A stretch of DNA of 64,000 bases from Sapria himalayana (GCA_029783825.1 JAREIK010012371.1:1-64000); one strand, 5' to 3'. Counted from the first letter of the stretch, positions 14,012 to 26,106 are shown. The notes: a model not told the origin generated them from the letters alone. A program made the numbers and translations.

Positions 14012-17000
14012 GTAAGATTGTTATTATTCTTCTCCTTCAAAATTCTATATACATTTTTCTATCTCTCTCAATTTGATTACCACTGACGAAGGTTGGTTTA
14101 TATAGAATATTCGGTTTTACTTTTTTTTTTTAATTTTCTCCCAATTTTTCTTCTTCTTTCTTCTATTTTCACTTCACTAATATGATTTTGACTCTCCACC
14201 ATTAATGAAACAACAAATGGTTAGTGTAAACTTTGTTCTTTTACTATTTTATTTTTTAAGGTTTTATGGATTTCAAATACTAAATGTATGCATATTGTTT
14301 TATGCTTCTGTAACTTAAGAAAAAATAATTATGCTTAATGTTTTCTACTTCTGTAATTAAAAAAAACAAACTCAATGTTTATGGGTTTTGTTTTGATTGT
14401 CTCCAAAAATATTATAAATAGATAACTTTATATATAAACTTTTATACATTTATATTATCATAATACATTATATATAAATGTCTATACTTTAATATATATA
14501 AACATATTACATTATATATAAACTTTGATATGTATATATAAAAATATAATGTTACACACACACACACACATGTATAAATGTTTATAAATATTTATACAAC
14601 ATTTACATAAAACTATTCATTTATATAATTTGTTATATAACATTTATATAACATATAAAATGTTTATACATATTTGTAAACATTTATATAACATATAAAT
14701 TTTTATATAAATATATAATATTTATAATGTTTATATAAATGTGATATATATACTATATAGTATTTATAAAAGTATTACATATATTAATTTATATATATGT
14801 AACATTTATAAAAATATTTAAACAGAACATTATATCTAAACATTTGTATATTTATATAATCATATGTCATTTTATATAAAAGTTTATACTTTAATATAAA
14901 TGTGCAACTAAGATAATAGTTATGTGCAATATGATGCTTGTATGCATACACAAGAGAATATCTCTATAATGTATATCATATGAAGAAATGATATATCATA
15001 GGGGGATATTTTTAAGTAAATATATAAGTTGATAAATCATTTATTATAGTAATATGATAAATCATTAGTTATCTCTATAATGCATACACATTGTGCAATA
15101 TGATAAAACCATTTGTTATAGTAATATACAAGTTCAAATTTGGTTACTTTTGTTTTTTTTATTAATGGATTTATTTGTAGTCTTATTTTAATGAGTTATA
15201 TTTTTAAGTAATTAAATTTTATTTTTATTTTTTGGATAATGTTATGGTTATATTTTTATTATGGTCAGTTATTTTATTATTTGTTTGAATATTATTGATA
15301 TGTCACTTATTCATTATTTACTTGGTTATTTATTTTTTTTAATTGAGATGTTATAAATTGTGTATTTGCTATACATTTACACAATTTATCAATGGTTATA
15401 TGAAATAATATGTTTTTTAATAAATAAAATAATATGAAAATTTAATTACCAATAAATTGTTTTCATAGTTATTAATAATATTATTTATTTTTTTCATTGT
15501 TATAACCATAAATTAATGTTTTATTATTGAAATTTATTTTATTAATTTATAAATAATATTATAAAAAATAACCTTACAAATTTATTTAATTATTAACCAT
15601 AAATGTATTTATTTATGAAATAATATAATTTATGGTTAAATATAAAATAATTTCGTTTTCTAATTTTTTTCGTCTATGACTCGTCTCTCCCCCCATCTGG
15701 CCATCTCTACATATCAAACAAAGAACATTTCTCTTCTATATTTTTCTCTGTCTGTATTTTATTTGTTTATTTTCATTATAATTTATTTAAAAATTAGTAA
15801 TGAGTTTTGCAAATTTAAAATTGGTAGTGATCTAAATGGTGCTTTTTTGTTGAGTTCTTGTATGTTAACGAAAAATTGGAAGTGTGAAGTTTTTTTTCTT
15901 TTAATGATTATTTTTATTAATGTTTAATGGATACAATTCAACAGAAAGTGTGCTAGCTCTTAAATTCGAAGAATAATTGTAAAAGAGGACGAATAAAATA
16001 CTAACAAGAGGAAAAAAAGGAGTAGGGTACTGTAATTTTTTAAATTCAAAGAAGAGTAAGATACCATTCATTCTCAAAGCACACTGGCCATGCATGATGT
16101 CATATTTTGTGTATACATTTATAATAAGTAAATGTTCCATCATTATATAATGTTAACATGAGTAATATGATAGATAATTTGATTAGTAATAGAGTATACC
16201 ATTATTTTTTTTAAAAAATGTGCATATAGTATATATATCCAAAGTAGTAGATGTGTGATGCGTGTGAAGTCATTTATTTTATGCAGTCTATGTTTACTTC
16301 ACATGCACATTTTGTTTGTTTACAATGAAACATGTATACTAATATACTTCTTTACACAAAACACTTGCTGATTTTTTATCACACATACAAAAAATAAAAA
16401 ATGATCAAAAATAATATTGTACACCTAAATAAAAACAAAAAAAAATCAAACATGATGTAACACGTCATCAACTAATGATTTTTAACAATTTGACTATGAT
16501 CTAATGTTGATTCTGAAATTATTACTGAGAATCAATATATCAACGTAAAGTTTTTTAATTAATTTTGTTTATTGGATCATAAATCTCCATATGAAAAAAT
16601 ATCTTTAATATTGGTGTGATATTTTAGATTTAATGTTATTCTAATAGTATATTTTTTTATAAATTCAATAATTAGCAATACATAATTAATGATAAACAAA
16701 AATCAAAAATTATCATTAATGCATAATATAATACTCTTGATATATGATACTCTTGTATGTTTTCCTTTTATTTTTTTCTTTTCAGCTATTTTAGATTTAG
16801 CATATGTAAATAAATTTGTTTGTGCAGATGATTATACTCTTGATATATGATACACACACACACACACGCACATATGTATGTATGTATAATTTTTTGTTTG
16901 TATTAATGTGTATCATTTTATTCGTTGTCATTATATATTTGCAACTTTTTGGCTTGGTGTAAAATTATAATATGAGTATATTAAAAGATTTTTTAAGTTA

Positions 17001-17590
17001 TTTGCAAATATAGTCATGTAATTGTTTGATGAAATTAATTAACATATTTTAGAATCTTTTAAAAAAAGTGATGTGGTCATTTGGTTGATTTACTCGTTAA
17101 CTATTTGGGCATTGTAAAAAATAGCCCTCTCGAGTTGCTCTTGACAAAATTTAGTTTTTTTTAATATTTAATTGAAAAAAATATATAAGTGATGAACATA
17201 TTTATAATTTTTGCTAAATTAAAAAGGTCTCATCCTTTCTATTGATTAGGTATTAATTGATGTGTATGTAAGTTTTCTTTACCAAACAATCTTTTGATTG
17301 CAATTTTACACAAATTATGTTAATGTTAATGTCTGTAATTTTTTGTATCTCTAATCAGTCCAAATTTGTAAAGCTAGAAATCTATAATTGTAGTTTGCTT
17401 CACATCTATGTTTTCTAGTTGAATACTTTGTATGATGTGTTTTATAGTCCAAATATATTTTTGTTCATGTCTGATTTCTTTATTAATTAATTAGCCAAGA
17501 GTTCTTGGAATTGGCTCTTCATTCCATTATTTTTTATATCCTATTTATTTTAATATTCAAAGATTGAGTTGAATTACAGTAGAAATTTTG
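14012..17590. other. Long AT-rich intron-like interval of CACTA element 1
   Basis: Begins at the splice donor of the leader exon. 14,400-14,900 is a mesh of TATATAA, ACATTTATA and TTTATAAA words that also occurs in element 2 (44,590-45,070). A short AC run lies at 14,554-14,569 and another near 16,850-16,868. Short open frames (for example 15,676-15,927) have no conserved counterpart and are not credible genes. The N-terminal part of a TnpD protein is not recognisable here; it may have been lost. Confidence 0.55.
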
Positions 17591-17599
17591 GTCTTTGAT

Positions 17600-20248
17600 C
17601 TTTATTGAGAAGTGAGATGCTTACTCCTTCAAATATTCAACATGACCAATGATAGTGACACCTTATAATTTGCCTCCATAGTTGTGTATGAAGTAGCAAT
17701 ATATGTTTATGTCAAAATTGGTTCAAGGGAAAAAAAATCAAAAAGACATTATAGATGTTTTCATACAATCTCTTATAGCATAGTTAAATCATTTGTGAGA
17801 TATTGGAGTGAATACATATGATATCTCAAAGCAAAATTTCATAATGTGGGTAGCTCTTATGTGGATGGTTAGTAATTTTCCTGCTTATTCAATATTGTCT
17901 GGTTGGAGTACTGCACTATGATTTGCATGCCCTTATTGCATGGAAAAGTTTGATGCATTTAACCTCAAATTCAGTGGTAAACAGTCATGGTTGATAACCA
18001 TCATATGGTTTTACCTACAAATCATCCATTCCACAGAAATAAAACTACATTTTGAAAAAACAAAATAGTGATGACAGTTGCACCAGTTGTTCGTTCACGA
18101 GATGGATGCTATTGGAACTAATGGACCAATATGCAAAATATTTGGCTAGATGAAATGTAGTATTTTTTCAGACTTGCCCATTTGGAAGCCCAATTTAATT
18201 CTTCATAACTTAGATGTAACGCATATAAAAAAATATATTTGACAAAATTTTAAACATTGTCCTTAATGTAGATAGAAAAACAAAAGACACTTTAAAATCA
18301 AGATAAGAGTTGGATGATTACTGTCAGCATCCTAAATTCAAACAAAATGAGGCTACAAAAAATACCCTAAAGCTTGTTACACACTTGATAAGAAGGCAAG
18401 ATAGACATTGTGTGAATGAGTTAAAAATTTGAAATTCCTTGATGGATATGTGTCAAATATGATCAGATGTGTGGATATAAAGAATTTTAAGTTATTTGGA
18501 ATAAAAAGTCATGTCTATCATGTATTTATGCAATGATTAATACCAATTGATTTGCACGAAATACTTCTGCTAAGTGATTGGAAGGTCTTTACCGAACTTA
18601 GTTTGTTCTTCAAACATCTAACTACAACCACAATCAAAATAGCTACCATGGTGAGACTGAAGAATGACTTACCTCTCATTCTTTGTAAGCTTGAATGGAT
18701 ATTCTCACCCAACTTTTATGACTCAATAGAGCATTTATTAGTCCATTTTGCATATGAAGCAAGGATAGTCGGCCTAGTGAAATACAGATGGGAGTATCCT
18801 TTTGAGAGGTAAATAAATATAAGTAGCTATGTTTAATTATTTCAAGCATAAATTAATATTGTTATTTGATTAAATTGAAACCTAACATAATGGTTGTAGG
18901 TATCTTTGTAATTTGAAATTGAAAAATAGAAACAAGGAAAAAGGTGAAGGTTCATTTTGCAATGCGTATTTAGTAGAAGAAGCATCATCTTTTTGTTCTT
19001 ATTATTTTGAGGATCATGTCAATACAAAGAATAGAAATGTGCCTCGGAATGATAAAGGTTGTGTGCTAGTAGAAGATGAATCTATGGACAATCTATCTAT
19101 TTTCAAGCACCATAGAAGAGCATTTGGAAGAGCAAAGAAATGATGTATGATAGAAAAAAAGTACAACACAACTTAGAGCTATGTTTTACTTATTTGTGAG
19201 AAGGTTGCACCATTTATTGAGTATGTATACCCAAAATGGTTGAAGGTTTAATCATAGTTTAATTTTGTCCTAAATATATTTAATTAAAATTTGATATCCA
19301 TTGTTCTCCCTCCATTTATATTTGTGCAGTGTTTATGTTGAGTAGATAAAACATAGGCAACCAACCATTTCCAGCCATGAGGTCGATTCTATGCTAGAAA
19401 CAGAATTTGCAAATTGGTTCAAGAACTATGTGAAAATTCTTAAGCTTTAATTTTATGAATTATTTGATTTATTAGTATCTTTTAGTATTTAACATATTTT
19501 GTTGAATTTATGCAACAAACAAATGATCCTTCAAATGGAGATTCTAACATATTAATACTGAATCTAAGTAAAAGCCTGTTTAGATTTGTGGCAACCTATC
19601 ATGAGTATTTTATCAATAAATATAAATTTCACACAATAGGACATAATTCTTCTAAAGTAACTATGAATAGTAGTGTATGCTTTAAAGGCTCAAGTTATAG
19701 TGTAAATGAGATTGATTATAATGGTTAACTCACATAAGTTATTGAGTTGGAGTATCCTATACTCAAAAATAACAAGAATATTTATATGATGTGAGTGGTT
19801 TGATCATACACAAAATAAGGGTACAAAGATTCATTCGGATTATAAGCTAGTGGATGTTAACCATAAACATAGATTTAATCGATATGAGCTATTTATTATG
19901 GTAGTTCAAGCCACTCAAGCATATTATTGTATATATTCGAGTTTATCTCGTGATAAGAGTGACTGTTGGCCTCTTTGCAAAATTAAAGCTCGGTCAAATT
20001 TTGGAGTACCAACATCTCAAAAAAGAAGTGCAAATTTAGCTGTTGAACTATCATTTCTAGAAGATGACTTAAATAATATTGAGCATGTGCTTATAGATGA
20101 AGATCCAGAAAACTAATGTGACTGAAATGGCAACCAAATAGAAATTGAAGATGTTCCTTTTTCTATCTGAATATGAGTTGGAACTTCCATCAAAATCAGA
20201 TGAAATGTCAGAAGATCCAATTGAGAATGATAGTGATGTCAATAATTA
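17600..20248 (+). pseudogene. TnpD-like CACTA transposase pseudogene (Transposase_21 - DUF4218 - DUF4216)
   Basis: Three domains of the En/Spm large transposase follow each other in the right order, broken by stops and frameshifts. About 17,660-18,060 encodes Transposase_21 pieces (VTPYNLPP then a stop where Trp is expected, CMK, then SNFPAYSILSGWST-like and ACPYCMEK-like segments). 18,540-19,250 encodes DUF4218 (LTELSLFFKHLTTTTIK-like, LPLILCKLEWIF, YRWEYPFER, then after an intron CNAYLVEEASSFCSYYFE and HRRAFGRAKK). 19,380-20,248 encodes DUF4216 (EYFINKYKFHTIGHNSSKVT, DVNHKHRFNRYE, QATQAYYCIYSSL, CKIKARS) and its acidic tail. The intron 18,809-18,899 still has proper GT...AG ends and joins PFER to YLCNLK. 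Several stops sit at Trp codons (TGG to TAG). The family would cut and join at CACTA termini in the nucleus; this copy cannot. Confidence 0.9.
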
Positions 20249-20380
20249 AATTGTTATAATTGTATTAGAGTATTATAGTTTCAAAGACTTTCTATATTTT
20301 GTTGAAATCCATTACTGATGTTTATTATATCTCTATTGTTTGTTCTATGTTGTACCATCAGTACCATCTCATACCCACTA
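20249..20380. other. Short spacer between tnpD-like and tnpA-like remnants
   Basis: AT-rich interval after the DUF4216 tail stop. The corresponding stretch of element 2 (47,215-47,355) is similar, so it is an old element component, probably a 3' UTR/intergenic spacer. Confidence 0.5.
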
Positions 20381-22250
20381 TATACAAACTTCAACATCAT
20401 CATCACCATCACCATAATTAACCTTTACCATCACCTTTATCAGATATAAGGCCACCACCCATTGTCCCTCTTGCACACACTTTTGATTCATCACCATCTT
20501 CTACACCACATATTACACTAATAGTTCTCCCATTTACAACACCATCGACATCGTCAAATACTATGCCTTCTTCTTCATGCAATGCTATGTTAGTGGTAGA
20601 GATTGTGGATGGGAGGTGTAAGAAATATGAAAATATTACTTAAATTAAAATTATGATGTTCCTGTTAGTGGTTTTGTTTTTATATATAGTTATGATTTGC
20701 TTGTTTTTAATGTTATTTTTATATTTTTATAGTTTTATTCCATTTACACAAGTATTCGGCTATAATTACAAAGTCTTTCAAGAAAATGGTTGATTCTAAA
20801 GTATTCTCATGGAAGAAAGTTTCTTAATCAACAAGAGAGACTAACTTTAATCACTTTCAGGTAAAAAGAAATAAACAAAAGCATTGAAAATTAATTATCT
20901 AATTAGTTAACTATTATGTTGGTTTTTATTTAAGTATTAAATAATTGTCTTTGTTATTAATATAGTTATTTTTTGAGTTTTCTATACATAGATATCGAAT
21001 AAGTGCACATGGTACCCAAATTTATTGGACAAATAAAGTCATTGTGGGAGAGCAAAACTACTGAATGGTACTTAGATTTTGTTCAAAAATTAAAGATTCT
21101 AAAAGATAGGCCTAATTTTATACCCGAGGATGAGTGGCTTGAGTGGCTTAAGTATTGACATGAGCTAGATGTGAAAAAAAATCAGAGATAGCTATCAAAA
21201 ACTGATGGACTAAGGTAGCTGGAATAGGTACAAGAATGTCTCGCCACATAGGATGGTTAAAATCGAGCATTAAGTGTGCTCAATATTTGGTACAATTTAT
21301 AAGTTTAAAACATTTACCTATTTAATAATAGGCCTAATAATCAAAATAAATCAAATCTATGCATGGTTTAATTATTTTAGCTAACATTTTCTAACATTTT
21401 TTAATTTTTTACTTAATAAATACATACTTTATGCTGGATAATTGGGTTGATATTCCAATTTTTATGAGAGTTTCAGAATGATGCATGTGAAGAAAGCGGA
21501 TGAGCAGTTTGTTGACAACAAGTCTCAAATGATTACTGTAAGAATCTATTATATTAATAAACTTTTAGAATACTATAGAAAATTTTGAAGGTTGTGTGGA
21601 ATGAAAATATTAGATTTATTTTATGTATATCTAGAATAGTATTTTTTTTCTATTTAATCACAAAAACTCATGGAGGAACGTGTGATGGCTGCTTCTTAAT
21701 GAATTGAAAGTTCTATGGATCTTCAACCCCTTGACTATGATCATATCTATTTGGAGACCATTAAAGGTCAGAAGAAGCAATGAGTATATGGCATCGACTT
21801 GAAGGGAGTGACATTTTGTTGTAGCAGTCATGCTTCTAATTCCTTTGTCACAGTAGTGGTGGATGAGGCAGTTGAATAGCAAGTAATGAAAACAAATGAA
21901 TGTTTTGAAGTTATGGAGACAGAAATGAAAGAGAAGGTTGAGTAGATTACTCAATTGAAGGAAAACATGCAGGAAATGAAAGAAGAGAAAATAAGTAGAT
22001 TACTCATTTAAAGAAAGAAATACAAAAAAATAAAGAAGTGAATGATGAGAAGAAAGAAAATAAGATTGTTAAGCAACAAGAGATGCCCTATGTGATGTCA
22101 TAGTTACAACCTTGACGCAATAGATAACATTCCGAGTTCCAGTAGTGAAACCATGCATGAGATGCTAGCACTAATGCACCATCTAATTATGAGGATTATT
22201 TTATTTTAAATGATGATGAAACTATGTTATGTTTTTATTTTAACCATGAA
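20380..22250 (+). pseudogene. TnpA-like CACTA protein pseudogene (Transposase_24 type)
   Basis: Remnant of the second En/Spm-family gene. It opens with a Ser/Pro/Thr-rich stretch (20,400-20,620) leading to VVEIVDGRCKKYENIT. Next come a segment around 20,990-21,290 (SLWESKTTEWYLDFVQKLK, DEWLEWLKY), an exon around 21,463-21,537 (FYESFRMMHVKKADEQFVD) ending in an intact donor ACT|GTAAGA at 21,538, and a final exon from about 21,666. The last exon has the family signature (LDYDHIYLETIKGQKKQ, then VYGIDLKG) followed by a Glu/Lys/Met-rich coiled-coil tail (about 21,900-22,080). Multiple stops interrupt it. The exon order matches elements 2 and 3, where pieces of the same gene survive. Confidence 0.82.
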
Positions 22251-22960
22251 ACTTTAGTATAAGAATTATCTTTGAATTGTTTTGGTTTTTGTTTATTAAA
22301 GAACAAGGAATCAATGAAATGAGAAGAAGAAATGAGACAGGTAAAAGTTTTTCATGGTTATATATGTCATGGTGAAGTCAATTTGTAATGTGACTAAATA
22401 AATATTATTGCTTCATATCTCCAGATGATAAATCAAAGCATAGAGAAAAACAAGAGAAGAAGAAAACTTCTGGATTTTTGGCTACTTGTTCCTCTTTCAT
22501 AATCTCTCAAAAATTTTTTTGGTACAAGTAAAGATGCATTATCTCGTTCTAATGTTGTAAAGAAGATGAGAGACAATATAAAAGGAAATAAACTTCATGT
22601 ATGCCAACATTCATCATCTTCACCTCCCCCCAATGAGAATCCATGCTGTTATTCTTTAATTTCAATTAATCATTAAATATTCTTGTTTTTTAAATGATTA
22701 ATGAGATAGGCGAAGAATAATATGTGATGATAAGTTGAAAGATCTACATTAATGCAAGTCTTTCATAGGATTTGCAGTCTCAAAGCTCTTATCTCCTCAC
22801 TTAATTAAAAAGGAATAGTTAGCAACTTGCTGGCACATGATTTCTTACAATGTGTCCCTAAACAAGAAAAGATTTATTTGGTGGCATTATTGTTCGTGAT
22901 TCTGGTTTTGTTCTGTGTTGGCTGACTAACCTAACCAATGATTCTTTTCTTTCATTATAA
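22250..22960. other. Unrecognised segment between tnpA end and PP2A copy
   Basis: No gene is recognised. About 22,850-22,945 (CTAAACAAGAAAAGATTTAT... through CTAACCTAACCAATGATTC) is clearly similar to 59,815-59,915 downstream of element 3, so this piece was shared by the CACTA lineages before the flanking cargo diverged. In element 3 it directly follows the tnpA end, while here about 550 bp lie between. Confidence 0.5.
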
Positions 22961-23571
22961 AAGTGTGTCGTCTCAAAATTGAGTTGGATGTAAGATTATG
23001 TTGACCTTGGATATTATTCAGTCGAGACAGTCTCACTCCTAGTGGCTCTTAACGTTCACTATCCATAGTGGATCACAATCCTAAGGGGAAATCATGAAAG
23101 TCAGCAGATCACTAAATTTTATGCATTTTATGATGAGTGCCTACAAAAGTATGTCATTGCTAATGTCTGGAAGTTTTTTCACCAATCTGTTTGATTATTT
23201 TCTCTTGACTTCTTGGTTGAGACAAAAATTATACCCACTTGTGCTTTTTCTTCACCTCAACTCTCGCCATCCTTCTTCTATAGAACATCGCTGACCAGTT
23301 TAACCAAACAAACAATCTATAGCTTATTACTCGAGCTCACCAGCTTGTAATGGATGGCTACAATCGAGACCATTATCAAAAAGTTTTGATTTTGATTTTT
23401 GATTTTGTTTTTTAAAATGTTTATGTTGTGAAATGATAGTTTTTGTGGTTGTGCCGATGCTGTTTGAGCCTTAAAATTTATTCAGTTTGAGCCTTAAAAT
23501 TGATGTAGTTTGAGCCTACAATAAGAAGAGGAGAGCCATATGAGACCAGAAGAATGTCAGATAACTTTCTT
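22961..23571 (+). pseudogene. Protein phosphatase 2A catalytic subunit, processed-looking fragment
   Basis: Translation gives unmistakable PP2Ac segments in order: KC...M*DYVD (22,961-23,005), LGYYSVETVSLLVALNVHYP, then [20 protein letters not shown] and [13 protein letters not shown] (to about 23,170), [11 protein letters not shown] (frame +1), a degraded LSPS, then IADQFNQTNNL and TRAHQLVMDGYNR (23,289-23,370), FIQFEP (about 23,475) and the C-terminal tail RRGEPYETRRMSDNFL ending 23,571. PP2Ac is a nuclear/cytoplasmic Ser/Thr phosphatase whose GDxVDRG and RGNHE motifs bind the two metals. Here VDRG has become VDLG, a stop replaces the first Gly of MGDYVD, and TAG at 23,066-23,068 breaks the frame. 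The region between LSPS and IADQFN (about 60 residues in intact proteins) is missing. No intron is seen although plant PP2Ac genes have several, so it looks like a retrocopy. It sits inside CACTA element 1 in the element's own orientation. Confidence 0.9.
23454..23520. repeat. Triplicated ~22-bp unit inside the PP2A copy
   Basis: GTTTGAGCCTTAAAATT occurs at about 23,463 and 23,487, and a third, shortened GTTTGAGCCTACA at about 23,509. The unit contains the codons for the FEP of the PP2Ac tail, so the FEP stretch was expanded after the copy stopped coding. Confidence 0.75.
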
Positions 23572-24552
23572 TATTGTGAGCCAACACAAATTGGTGCAGC
23601 CCACCTCCTAGTTGTGGTGCTTGTTGTTGGGTGTTTTTTTTTATTAAGGTTGTCATTTTAATGATGGTGGTGGTTGCTCAATTACAACAACAAGGGTGCA
23701 TGATGGATAGGCAAAGCTCTCTTCTTTTTCTTCCATTTAGCTCCAATTATTTGTTCAGCTGATTCTCATTTGATTTTGCTGCTTTCTGTTGTAGTTCACC
23801 TTACAATGGGTGTCGATTATTTTCATGTGCTAGTATTCTTGTTTTAAAAAAAAAGTTGATAATCAGTATGTGTATTATTTTATGTAACTATTCAATTGAT
23901 GAAATCATCTCGTTTTGCTAGGTTTGAGTTGTTTGATATGGTGAAGAAATATTCGTCTTCATTATGAAAACATGAGACACACAATTGTGGTGTCTCTGAA
24001 TAATAAAATGAGTTAGTTGATGGGGTCATAGTTGCATGCTTGGAGGCTCCAGCGAGTGTCTTGATCCTTCATACTAAAGGGAAGAACATGGTGTTGGACT
24101 CGGACTTGGGGACCCATCTTCGGAAAAAATAGCATGATTCAATTTCTCATTGAATACTGGTTCTCATTTTTTTATTTGTTTCTAATAACTTCTTCTGGCT
24201 ACACTATATTATTTAAATAGTTTTTTTGGCTTGTTATTTCTTTTATTAGTATTTTCTCTTGTTTATTTTTTCATAACTATTTCATATATGCAGCAATCCT
24301 TGAAAATAATGAAAAGGTATTAGTAAAGTGCTTGAAATTGGGAAATAAACTTGAGATAGATGCTTTAGTTGCTGGATGTGGTCATATAGTGCATCTAGAA
24401 ATTAAGTAATATTTTCCTTCATGTTTGTTTGCTTTTGTTTTGTGTTTAGAGCGTGTCTTTCATTAGTCTATAATATTGTGGCTTTAATTCATGATTTTGG
24501 TGTTGATAATAATGTTGTTGAGGAAGTTTAAAATAATTTTTCTGAGCAGTAT
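23572..24552. other. Rest of the foreign segment in element 1, with one exon-like stretch
   Basis: After the PP2Ac tail, the normal stop is lost and a probable 3' UTR-like stretch follows. Around 24,005-24,121 one + frame reads ELVDGVIVACLEAPASVLIL. 24,294-24,405 is preceded by a pyrimidine-rich tract and ATGCAG and followed by GTAATA; it encodes AILENNEKVLVKCLKLGNKL and continues EIDALVAGCGHIVHLEIK with no stop. I do not recognise either peptide. They may be exons of one or two further captured genes. Confidence 0.4.
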
Positions 24553-24715
24553 CAGATGCAAAACAACAGCAGAAGTGCTATATGAAATCAGAGTTAGCAG
24601 CCTTTACAAGATAGATAGGACACATTGTTCCAACAGAGAAACCATGCAGGAGAGCCTAGCACAAATGCTTCAGCTAATGATGAGGATGATAATTTTGTTT
24701 TAAATAATTATATAC
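24553..24715 (+). pseudogene. Second copy of the tnpA 3' end in element 1
   Basis: AAACAACAGCAGAAGTGCTATATG... through CATGCAGGAGAGCCTAGCACAAATGC...GATGAGGATGATAATTTTG resembles 22,072-22,205 of the same element (AAGCAACAAGAGATGCCCTATGTG...CATGCATGAGATGCTAGCAC) and 59,640-59,780 of element 3. The 2.3 kb carrying the PP2A copy is therefore bracketed by two directly repeated tnpA 3' ends. Confidence 0.7.
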
Positions 24716-25137
24716 CTATGTTATATTTTTTTAATTATGTAATAATTGTATCATAATAATTTATGGACTAATTTTTCTTTTTGTTAACTATAAAAAATTA
24801 TTTATAGTATATGTTTTTATTCAATTTAATATAAAAATATAAAAAGATGTAATAAATTTTTTCTAAAATAAATTGTGAAAATAGCTTGGGAATGAAAATA
24901 GCTAGAGAATTTTTAATCGCTAATTTAGGTAGGGAATTATCTATATATATTGAGTCAATATATATTAATTACTATTATAAATTACGATAAAAATTAGCAA
25001 TAAAAAAAATAATTAGCTAGGGAATTTCCATCATTAACAAATTTGGATAAAATTATTTTTTCTCATTAATTTTTTATGACAAGCACTTTTGCTTGGGATA
25101 ATTTTCATCATTATTCTCATGTTATTATATTTTAGTG
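24716..25137. repeat. 3' subterminal region and degraded terminus of CACTA element 1
   Basis: Contains GGGAATGAAAATAGCTAGAG, GCTAATTTAGGTAGGGAATT and AATTAGCTAGGGAATTTCC, relatives of the 5' subterminal repeats. It ends with a degenerate TIR at 25,121-25,137. The 53 bp beyond (25,138-25,190) are unique and lead into GATA repeats. Confidence 0.7.
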
Positions 25138-26106
25138 ATGAAAATATCCTATAGAGATAGAGATTATTCATTGGCCACCTAGACTTTTTATATAGTCAGA
25201 TAGATAGATAAGTATATAAATAGATATATAAATAAATATATAAATATATAAATAAATAATATATATATATATATATATATTAATAGATATATAGATTGAT
25301 TGATAGATTGATAGATTAATAGATAGTTAGATATATAGATAGACAGATAGATTAATAGATATATAGATAGATAAATATAGAGAGAGAAAGATTGAAAGAT
25401 AAATAGATAAATAGAGAGATAAATAAATAAATAGATAGATAGAAAGACATACATGTAGATAGACAGACAAATATATAGATAGGCAGACATAGATAGATAG
25501 ATAAACAAATAGACAGATAGATAGATATATAGATAGATACGTAGATAAATAGACAAACAGATAGATAAATATATATAGATAGATAGATAATATATAGTCA
25601 AATAGATAGATATAAAGATATTTAGATAGATAGATAAATAGATAGATAGATGATAGATAGGTATATAGATAGATAGAGAAACAAAGAGATAGATTGAGAG
25701 ATAGACAAATAGACAGACACTTGGACATAAAGAAAGATAGAACAATATATAGTTAGATAGATAGGCAGATAGACATATAAACAAATAGAAACATAGATAG
25801 ATAGTTAGATAGAAAGACAGATAGATAGTTATAATGATAGACAAATAGAAAAATAGAAAAATATATAGATAGTTAGATAGACAAATAGACAAATAGACAT
25901 ATAGACACATGGTAAGATAGACTAATGCAGCAATAGATAGATAGGTAGATAGATAGATAATTATATATAGATAGATAGATAAATAAATAGTCATATAGAC
26001 AGATAGATAGATAAATAAATTGAAAGAAAGTAAGATAGATAGATAGATATAAAAATAGATAAATAGATAGAAATTAAGATAGATTAATAGATAGAAATGG
26101 ATAGAA

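Larger units (their letters stand above)
12205..25137 (+). mobile_element. CACTA (En/Spm) transposon, element 1, decayed, ~12.9 kb
   Basis: The element is defined by 5' and 3' subterminal repeats (AATTAGCAAGGGATT and CCCTAGCTAATTAG on the left; AATTAGCTAGGGAATTT near 25,015 on the right), by collinear similarity of 12,240-14,900 to element 2 (42,715-45,070), and by TnpD- and TnpA-like coding remnants. The 5' terminal CACTA is not recognisable: the array runs into AGAATGATAAAAAAATTAGC. The right end GTTATTATATTTTAGTG (25,121-25,137) is, reverse complemented, 13/17 identical to the intact terminus of element 3. Order inside: subterminal repeats, non-coding leader exon, long AT-rich intron, tnpD-like pseudogene, tnpA-like pseudogene, foreign segment with a PP2A copy, second tnpA 3' end, subterminal repeats. 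No protein could be made intact. Confidence 0.88.

Noticed and set aside
15676..15927. 83-codon frame in element 1
   Set aside because: AT-rich chance frame, no counterpart in element 2 and no recognisable motif.
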